NCBI GenBank assembly: GCA_964194845.1
Contig: CAXMNX010000029.1
Location: 1-10,958 of the forward strand
From: CAXMNX01 sp964194845
GTDB taxonomy: Bacteria; Pseudomonadota; Alphaproteobacteria; Rhodobacterales; Rhodobacteraceae
Direction of reading: 5' to 3'
DNA length: 10,958 nt
The notes under the pieces are model-generated. The model did no database searches. It was given only the letters and a program-made list of their open reading frames with translations, and was not told the DNA's origin. Of this stretch, positions 7,401-10,958 are shown in pieces. The stretch's first letter is position 1; each line of letters opens with the position of its first letter. A program made the position numbers and the translations under genes.

Positions 7401-7659
7401 GGTTTCTCCTGTCCCTGTCGAACCCAAACTGTTCACTTCTTACGAGCATTGAACTGTGCGCACCCTACACTATACCAATTAACCTCCGATAACACTTTTA
7501 TTGAACCAAAGCTAAGCCACTATGTATTAATCCATTGGTAATCCATTGATTACTGAAAACGCCGCTGCCGCCGGGCTATCGCGAGCTGTCAGCCAAGCCC
7601 GCCATATTTGGGCCTAATTTTGGACTTAAACATACACCCCAGAGACGACGGAGACGTGC
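7401..7659. other. Divergent intergenic region between amtB and the zinc-finger gene
   Basis: These 259 bp are clearly more AT-rich than the amtB coding sequence. They hold the amtB ribosome site, an 8-bp palindrome GTGCGCAC at 7456-7463, a TATAGT that could be a minus-strand -10 (about 7473-7468) without a convincing -35, and the 11-bp tandem repeat listed separately. I could not find a convincing sigma-54 (GG-N10-GC) site or an NtrC dyad. Both genes' promoters should lie here. Confidence 0.5.
7528..7549. repeat. Tandem repeat TAATCCATTGG/TAATCCATTGA upstream of amtB
   Basis: The 10-mer TAATCCATTG occurs at 7528-7537 and 7539-7548, a centre-to-centre period of 11 bp, so both copies face the same side of the helix. 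It lies about 130-150 bp upstream of the amtB start, as expected for a dimeric or cooperative regulator site. The regulator is unknown. Confidence 0.5.
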
Positions 7660-7881
7660 ATGTACCAGCAATATACACGAAAAAGTCGGCCGGAAATGTC
7701 GAAGCGCAGGTGCCACCGCTGCCACGGGACCGGGCGTGCTCCATGTCGAATATGCGGCGGTTCGGGTCGTGTTACGTCGCGGAGTGGCCTGGATGCAAAT
7801 TCCGAGCAGTTGCGTTGTACGGGATGCTATGGAAACAAATCTTCAAGGTGTTCCAGTTGTTTTGGCGCGGGCTTTGCTTAA
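7660..7881 (+). CDS. Mini DnaJ-type zinc-finger protein (73 aa)
   Basis: Nearly the whole 73-residue protein is a DnaJ cysteine-rich domain. It has four CxxC pairs, C18/C21 (CHRCHGTG), C29/C32 (CRICGGSG), C53/C56 (CTGCYGNK) and C64/C67 (CSSCFGAG). This is the CxxCxGxG pattern of DnaJ, with the third copy slightly degenerate. By analogy with DnaJ, pairs 1+4 and 2+3 would each bind one zinc ion. There is no J domain and no DnaJ C-terminal domain, so it cannot act as a normal Hsp70 co-chaperone alone. Stand-alone domains of this type can bind proteins (anti-TRAP of Bacillus is a precedent for the fold). The start at 7660 is supported by GGAGA at 7650-7654, 5 bases upstream. It is divergent from amtB and is followed within one base by a large palindromic element. 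The basic N-terminus (MYQQYTRKSRPEMSKRR) might contact nucleic acid. Function unknown. Confidence 0.8.
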   Translation: MYQQYTRKSRPEMSKRRCHRCHGTGRAPCRICGGSGRVTSRSGLDANSEQLRCTGCYGNKSSRCSSCFGAGFA

Positions 7882-7990
7882 AGCGGATTGCGTTTTCATT
7901 GAGGCACAAGGCATCGAAATTCGCGTTTGAAATCAGCAGAATGCTGATTGAGAGGCAGTGAATTTCGATTCAATATAAACGCAATCCGCT
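7882..7990. repeat. Nested palindromic element, 109 bp
   Basis: Three perfect inverted repeats are nested: an outer 14-bp pair (7882-7895 with 7977-7990), a middle 10-bp pair (7913-7922 with 7960-7969) and a central 8-bp pair (7931-7938 with 7942-7949, loop GAA). An extra 5-bp pairing ATTGA/TCAAT (7898-7902 with 7970-7974) fits between outer and middle. As RNA this gives one long interrupted hairpin. It begins one base after the zinc-finger gene's TAA, so it may end or stabilise that transcript. Shape and terminal repeats also fit a small MITE-like or palindromic dispersed element; no target duplication is evident. Confidence 0.8.
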
Positions 7991-8504
7991 CCAATGAGCG
8001 CGGGCGGGTTCGCGCGCACGTAGCTGCCCCCATCCGCCGAAGTTAAAGTTACATACTAATTCGAACCGAAGACTTCGCTGCATAACCGACCCGCATCGTT
8101 GGCCGATCAACCACGGGGCACCAAGAACCACCAATTTCAATTGCCGCTTTGTCAGATTTGCAAACGGTCGCGCTCATGGCAGCATCTACCCTGCGCGTCA
8201 CCTCGGCTCTCGCATCGGTTGCAGGCAGTCGTCGGGTCTTAGACGACCGAGTAAGGACGGAATGACAGCCGTTCGGCCGCCAAACGTCCGTTTTACAACC
8301 AGTGTAACACGGGTCAAAAAACCGTTCAAAACAAAGGGCGCTGATCGCATGGCCGACGCTGGCAACGGCACAAGCCGTTGGTGGTGGGGGAGGCAACTCC
8401 ATTGTGTCATTAAATCCGGCGATCGTGATCATCGTTGTTGTTGTGCTGGTCGTGAGGCGATTTCGGGGTGGGGGAGGTAGCGGCAAGTTGTAAAGCAGAT
8501 CAAA
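7991..8504. other. Gene-poor stretch without a convincing gene
   Basis: About 500 bp separate the palindromic element from the toxin-antitoxin promoter. The sequence is open on the minus strand from 8591 to 8049 (up to 180 codons), and the 3' part (about 8350-8049) reads like a protein with varied composition. There is no credible start or ribosome site, and the frame runs through the parD promoter and the start of that gene. On the plus strand, 8308-8493 is open and predicts a Gly-rich single-span peptide but has no ATG, GTG or TTG start. A 6-bp stem (GTCGTC/GACGAC) is near 8228-8248. Either coding reading could be a decayed gene; I call neither. Confidence 0.5.
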
Positions 8505-8533
8505 TTGCGCGTTGTGTGACATTGTGTTACAAT
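8505..8533 (+). promoter_or_regulatory. Promoter and likely autoregulatory operator of the toxin-antitoxin pair
   Basis: TTGCGC (8505-8510) and TACAAT (8528-8533) are separated by 17 bp, a fair sigma-70-type promoter. The spacer and -10 hold two direct copies of TTGTGT-N-AC (8512-8520 and 8522-8530), and the second lies within the dyad ATTGT-GTT-ACAAT (8521-8533). Ribbon-helix-helix antitoxins typically bind such short repeats over their own promoter; repression by the product of the next gene is inferred. Confidence 0.6.
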
Positions 8534-8568
8534 ATACGCATATGAATAAAACAATCGAAAGAGATCGG

Positions 8569-8835
8569 ATGGCGGAACGCACGACATTCACCTTTCAAAC
8601 TACGCCGGAAATTAAGCACCGGCTCACGAAACTGGCTGAGGTAACTCGCCGGTCAAAGGCGTTTTTGGCGAACGAGGCAGTCGAGCAATATCTGGCTGCT
8701 GAAGAAGAATTTGTTGCGCATGTGCAAGAGGGTATCGCAGATGCTGATGCGGGGCGGTCGTATACTTCTGCGGAAGTGAAAGCACATTTGCACAAGCGTA
8801 TTGCAAAGATTGCGAAAGCCAAGAAGACTGCATGA
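8569..8835 (+). CDS. Ribbon-helix-helix antitoxin, ParD/CopG-like
   Basis: This antitoxin of a type II toxin-antitoxin pair should neutralise the toxin encoded next to it and repress the shared promoter. From the ATG at 8569 it has 88 residues. The N-terminal strand RTTFTFQTTPEIKHRL followed by two helices ending near AVEQYLAAE is a ribbon-helix-helix DNA-binding fold. The C-terminal half (EEEFVAHVQEGIADADAGRS and a lysine-rich tail) is the toxin-binding arm type seen in ParD-like proteins. The frame is open further upstream; an ATG at 8542 would sit almost at the predicted transcription start with no ribosome site. The 8569 start, with purine-rich AAAGAG about 10 bases ahead, is therefore preferred, though not certain. 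The stop overlaps the toxin start by 4 bases (ATGA), typical of coupled pairs. Confidence 0.88.
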   Translation: MAERTTFTFQTTPEIKHRLTKLAEVTRRSKAFLANEAVEQYLAAEEEFVAHVQEGIADADAGRSYTSAEVKAHLHKRIAKIAKAKKTA

Positions 8836-9116
8836 AAATCATATGGGCAGGCCGCAGTCGAGCTGACCTTAGCGCGATTGTCGAATACATTGCAAAAGAT
8901 GATCCGAGGGCGGCACAACAGCTAGTTGATGATCTTGTAGATAGTGCTGAAACCACACTCTCTGACCATCCAAACTCTGGCCGTCAGGGTCGGGTGGATG
9001 GCACAAGAGAGTGGGTTGCGCACAAGAATTACATTGTTGCCTATCGCGTGCGCGATGAGCATATTCAAATTTTGTCGGTGATGCACAGTGCGCGGTTGTG
9101 GCCAGGTGAATTGTAA
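8832..9116 (+). CDS. RelE/ParE-superfamily toxin
   Basis: This 94-residue toxin of the RelE/ParE fold is encoded directly behind its antitoxin with an ATGA overlap at 8832-8835. The N-terminal strand MKIIWAGRSRADLSAIVEYIA leads into two helices (to about residue 45). The C-terminal sheet carries the family's conserved line: Y67/YIVAYRV (67-73), IQILSVMHSARLWP (78-91). The Arg-Leu-Trp-Pro ending is characteristic. ParE members poison DNA gyrase and RelE members cleave mRNA; pairing with a ribbon-helix-helix antitoxin favours ParE, but the target cannot be read from sequence. The following serine recombinase gene suggests the pair belongs to a plasmid-like stability module. Confidence 0.9.
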   Translation: MKIIWAGRSRADLSAIVEYIAKDDPRAAQQLVDDLVDSAETTLSDHPNSGRQGRVDGTREWVAHKNYIVAYRVRDEHIQILSVMHSARLWPGEL

Positions 9117-9144
9117 GGGTCGTTCGCACACTAGACACTTGTAG

Positions 9145-9230
9145 TGGTGCAAAACTTATCATATTTGCACCAACGGTTACGGGCCCCATTTTCCTTGCCT
9201 ATTTGATGGTGCATAAATCAGGTGCGTAAT
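9145..9230 (+). promoter_or_regulatory. Candidate resolvase recombination (res) site
   Basis: A 28-bp palindrome (TGGTGCAAA at 9145-9153, its inverted copy at 9164-9172) has central dinucleotide AT at 9158-9159. That is the size and centre of serine-resolvase crossover sites. Two more related half-sites follow in direct orientation, TGGTGCATAA at 9207-9216 and AGGTGCGTAA at 9220-9229, giving a shared motif near TGGTGCAWAA. The array lies just upstream of the recombinase start at 9257, as res sites do relative to tnpR. It may also act as operator for that gene. Confidence 0.55.
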
Positions 9231-9256
9231 GTTCACTGAGTTGGTACACTTGAACT

Positions 9257-9805
9257 ATGAAAATCGGATACGCACGGGTCTCAACCGTCACCCAGAACCT
9301 CGATCGCCAGATCGGCGCGCTCCGCGCAGAAAGCTGCGGCGAAATTTTTCGCGAGAGAGTCAGTGGCAAGTCGTTGAAGGGCAGGCCTGAGCTGGAGAAG
9401 GCCATCGACGCGCTCGGGTCAAACGATGTCCTGGTGATTGCCGAGTGGGACAGGGCAACCCGATCAATGATGGACGGGATATCCATTATCCAACGCGTGG
9501 CTGACCGCAGTGCCACTGTGAAGGTGCTCGACAAGCCCTGGCTCGACCTCACCACACCCATGGGGAAGGGGATACTCGCCTTCCTCTCGGCCTTAGCTGA
9601 AGACGAACGCATTCGGATAACCAGACGCGCGAATGAGGGTAGGGCAGTGGCCAGGGCAAACAATGTGAAGTTCGGACGCAAACCCAAGCTGACAAGGCAT
9701 CAACAAGAGCTGGCGCGCGAGCGTTTGAAATCTGGAGAAAGCGCTCGGGCAATCGCCAAGGCCTTCGGAGTAGCGCACACGACAATCTCACGGCTGCAGA
9801 GATGA
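9257..9805 (+). CDS. Serine recombinase, resolvase/invertase family
   Basis: This 182-residue small serine recombinase would cut and exchange DNA through a phosphoserine bond, resolving cointegrates or multimers or inverting segments. The N-terminal catalytic domain starts MKIGYARVST, with R7 and the nucleophile S9. It carries GKSLKGRPELEKAID at 37-51 and the active-site line WDRATRS at 64-70 (D65, R66, R69). A long linking helix (about 102-130) leads to a C-terminal helix-turn-helix (GESARAIAKAFGVAHTTISRL, about 160-180). Length matches Tn3-type TnpR. The ATG at 9257 is chosen because the catalytic domain begins at once; no strong ribosome site is visible. No transposase or terminal repeats are present, so it is a solitary resolvase, plausibly a plasmid or island multimer-resolution enzyme acting on the repeats just upstream. 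Confidence 0.93.
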   Translation: MKIGYARVSTVTQNLDRQIGALRAESCGEIFRERVSGKSLKGRPELEKAIDALGSNDVLVIAEWDRATRSMMDGISIIQRVADRSATVKVLDKPWLDLTTPMGKGILAFLSALAEDERIRITRRANEGRAVARANNVKFGRKPKLTRHQQELARERLKSGESARAIAKAFGVAHTTISRLQR

Positions 9806-9903
9806 TCTGCGATGTCGGGAAATGGCAGAAACCTTTAGAGGCGGTGTCAGAAACGTCTCCAACACGCCGAATGCCCGACGTTGTGTCGGTCTCATTGCGT
9901 TGA
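9802..9903 (+). CDS. Possible 33-residue ORF overlapping the resolvase stop
   Basis: An ATG at 9802 overlaps the resolvase TGA (ATGA) and opens 33 codons, beginning MICDVGKWQKPLEAVSE and ending before TGA at 9901-9903. The overlap looks like coupling, but the peptide has no recognisable domain and length alone is not evidence. I have an unverified impression that similar sequence (TSPTRRMPDVVSVSLR) recurs in Rhodobacterales intergenic regions, so this may be a dispersed non-coding repeat rather than a gene. Confidence 0.25.
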   Translation: MICDVGKWQKPLEAVSETSPTRRMPDVVSVSLR

Positions 9904-9918
9904 GCAGGACGGACACAC

Positions 9919-10958
9919 TCATTGGTATTTAGCACGGATCGCTTTGGCGCGGACTTCCATTTCCCCCGCCTCATCGGCCCGACCGGTCTCGCGGAGCAGT
10001 GCCGCGTAATTCTCCAAACTCGTCGCCACTCCCGGATGCTCTGGCCCGAGAGCCTTTTCCGCGATCGCCAGCGAGCGCAGGTAAAGCGGCGCGGCTTCGG
10101 AGTAGTTGCCCTGGTCATGGTAGTGCCGCGTCAGGTTAATGAGGCTTATCGCCACTCCCGGATGCTCTGGCCCGAGAGCTTTTTCCGCGATCGCCAGGGA
10201 GCGCAAGTAAAGCGGTGCGGCCTCAGCGTAGTTGCCCTGAGCCTGGAAAAGGTTCGCCAGGTTGTTGAGAAAGTTGGCGGTGGTCGGATGCTCAGGTCCC
10301 AGGGTCTTCTCCGCGATCGCCAGGGAGCGCAGGTAAAGCGGCGCGGCTTCGGAGTAGTTGCCCTGGTCATGGTAGTGCCGCGCCAGGTTAATGAGGCTTA
10401 TCGCCACTCCCGGATGCTCTGGCCCGAGAGCTTTTTCCGCGATCGCCAGGGAGCGCAAGTAAAGCGGTGCGGCCTCAGCATAGTTGCCCTGAGCTTGGTA
10501 AATGGTCGCCAGGTCGTTGAGAAAACTGGCGGTGGTCGGATGCTCAGGTCCCAGGGTCTTCTCCGCGATTGCCAGTGCGCGCCGGAAGAGTGGTGCGGCC
10601 TCTGCGTAGTTGCCCTGGGCGCGGTAGAGCAGCGCCAGGCTATTTAGGCTCCGCGCCACATCCGGATGCTCCGGCCCGAGGGCCTTTTCCGCAATCGCCA
10701 GCGAGCGCAGGTAAAGCGGCGTGGCCTCGGCGTAGTTGCCCTGATCTTGGTATAGGGCCGCCAGGTTGCTGAGGCTCAGCGCCACATCCGGATGCTCCGA
10801 CCCGAGAGCCTTCTCCCAGATTGCCAGCGAGCGCCGGTAGAGCGGTGCGGCCTCGGCGTAGTTGCCCTGGTTGCGGTAAAGCTCCGCTAGATTATTGAGG
10901 CTCTGCGCCACATTCGGATGCTCGTGCCCCAGGGGCCTTCTCCCGGATCGCCAACGAG
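9919..10958 (-). CDS. Kinesin-light-chain-type tetratricopeptide repeat protein, 3' part, with apparent frameshift near the window edge
   Basis: From 10911 to the stop at 9919-9921 are seven consecutive 42-residue repeats of the kinesin-light-chain TPR type (consensus SLxNLAxLYxxQGNYAEAAPLY, then RSLAIAEKALGPEHP). A degenerate cap follows (ATSLENYAALLRETGRADEA, ending AIRAKYQ). Such superhelical arrays bind proteins; no catalytic domain is visible, and an N-terminal domain may lie beyond the window. The GTG at 10911 is not a real start: upstream bases encode the preceding repeat (SLAIREKA...HEHPNV), but one base out of frame. A run of four C on the minus strand (10935-10932) where the repeat calls for three breaks the frame. 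This is either a sequencing error or a true disruption that would separate the array from its N-terminus. Adjacent repeats are unusually alike at DNA level, pointing to recent duplication. Confidence 0.85.
   Translation of the reverse strand, partial: RWRSGRRPLGHEHPNVAQSLNNLAELYRNQGNYAEAAPLYRRSLAIWEKALGSEHPDVALSLSNLAALYQDQGNYAEATPLYLRSLAIAEKALGPEHPDVARSLNSLALLYRAQGNYAEAAPLFRRALAIAEKTLGPEHPTTASFLNDLATIYQAQGNYAEAAPLYLRSLAIAEKALGPEHPGVAISLINLARHYHDQGNYSEAAPLYLRSLAIAEKTLGPEHPTTANFLNNLANLFQAQGNYAEAAPLYLRSLAIAEKALGPEHPGVAISLINLTRHYHDQGNYSEAAPLYLRSLAIAEKALGPEHPGVATSLENYAALLRETGRADEAGEMEVRAKAIRAKYQ
10153..10657. repeat. 252-bp tandem duplication within the TPR gene
   Basis: The underlying period is 126 bp (one 42-residue TPR), and alternate units are most alike, giving a 252-bp higher-order repeat. 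For example, GAGGCTTATCGCCACTCCCG recurs at 10141 and 10393, and the GGTGGTCGGATGCTCAGG block recurs 252 bp apart (near 10279 and 10531). TPR units 4/5 (10530-10279) and 6/7 (10278-10027) correspond. The near identity suggests recent unequal crossing-over or slippage. Confidence 0.85.

Noticed and set aside
7400..7436. Upstream ATG for amtB giving 12 extra residues
   Set aside because: The ATG at 7400 has AGGAG at ideal spacing; the extra residues (MNSLGSTGTGET) include the translated ribosome site itself.
7401..7659. Sigma-54/NtrC control of amtB
   Set aside because: No GG-N10-GC promoter core or convincing NtrC dyad could be found by eye; only the short GTGCGCAC palindrome is present.
7608..7961. 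117- and 64-codon plus-strand frames overlapping the zinc-finger gene
   Set aside because: They lie in other frames of the DnaJ-type protein and run into the palindromic element; the four CxxC pairs and ribosome site fix the real frame.
9145..9172. dif/XerCD site reading of the 28-bp palindrome (11-6-11)
   Set aside because: The arms do not resemble XerC/XerD half-sites, while the adjacent serine recombinase gene and central AT favour a res-type site.
9549..10118. 189-codon minus-strand frame spanning the resolvase end and the TPR end
   Set aside because: It joins a shifted TPR frame to antisense resolvase sequence, with no coherent domain.
10153..10911. CRISPR-like array, because of regular repetition
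   Set aside because: The 126-bp period codes for 42-residue TPR motifs with no spacers, so it is a protein repeat array.

Overview
The window looks like chromosome or large-replicon DNA from a marine alphaproteobacterium of the Rhodobacterales/Roseobacter type. This rests on gene content (a TMAO demethylase-like DUF1989-GcvT fusion, a gamma-glutamylmethylamide synthetase-like protein and an ammonium transporter close together), high GC content and extensive antisense open frames. The taxon is inferred; there is no marker gene in the window.

Bases 1-7400 form a compact nitrogen/one-carbon block. On the + strand lie a DUF1989+GcvT protein resembling TMAO demethylase (cut by the window's left edge) and, 24 bp later, an FAD amine oxidoreductase of the DAO family. 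These converge, across a GC-rich double palindrome, on a minus-strand run read right to left: amtB (ammonium transporter), a 56-residue membrane protein, a terminator-like hairpin, a gmaS-like ligase, and a cytochrome P450 whose start overlaps the end of gmaS. The probable theme is use of methylated amines: oxidative demethylation, capture of formaldehyde on tetrahydrofolate, gamma-glutamylation of methylamine, and (methyl)ammonium uptake. The usual partners mgsABC, mgdABCD, tmm and dmmABC are not in the window, so pathway membership is inferred.

Bases 7401-8511 are gene-poor. They hold the divergent amtB upstream region with a tandem 11-bp repeat, a 73-residue protein that is essentially one DnaJ-type zinc-finger domain, a nested 109-bp palindromic element just after that gene's stop codon, and about 500 bp without a convincing gene.

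Bases 8505-9903 look like a stability/mobility module: a ParD-like/ParE-like toxin-antitoxin pair with a promoter-operator, then a solitary small serine resolvase preceded by a 28-bp palindrome with central AT and two further half-site-like repeats (candidate res site). From 9919 to the right edge, on the minus strand, is the 3' part of a kinesin-light-chain-type TPR gene. It was built by recent duplication of a 252-bp (two-TPR) unit and carries an apparent one-base frameshift at about 10932-10936.
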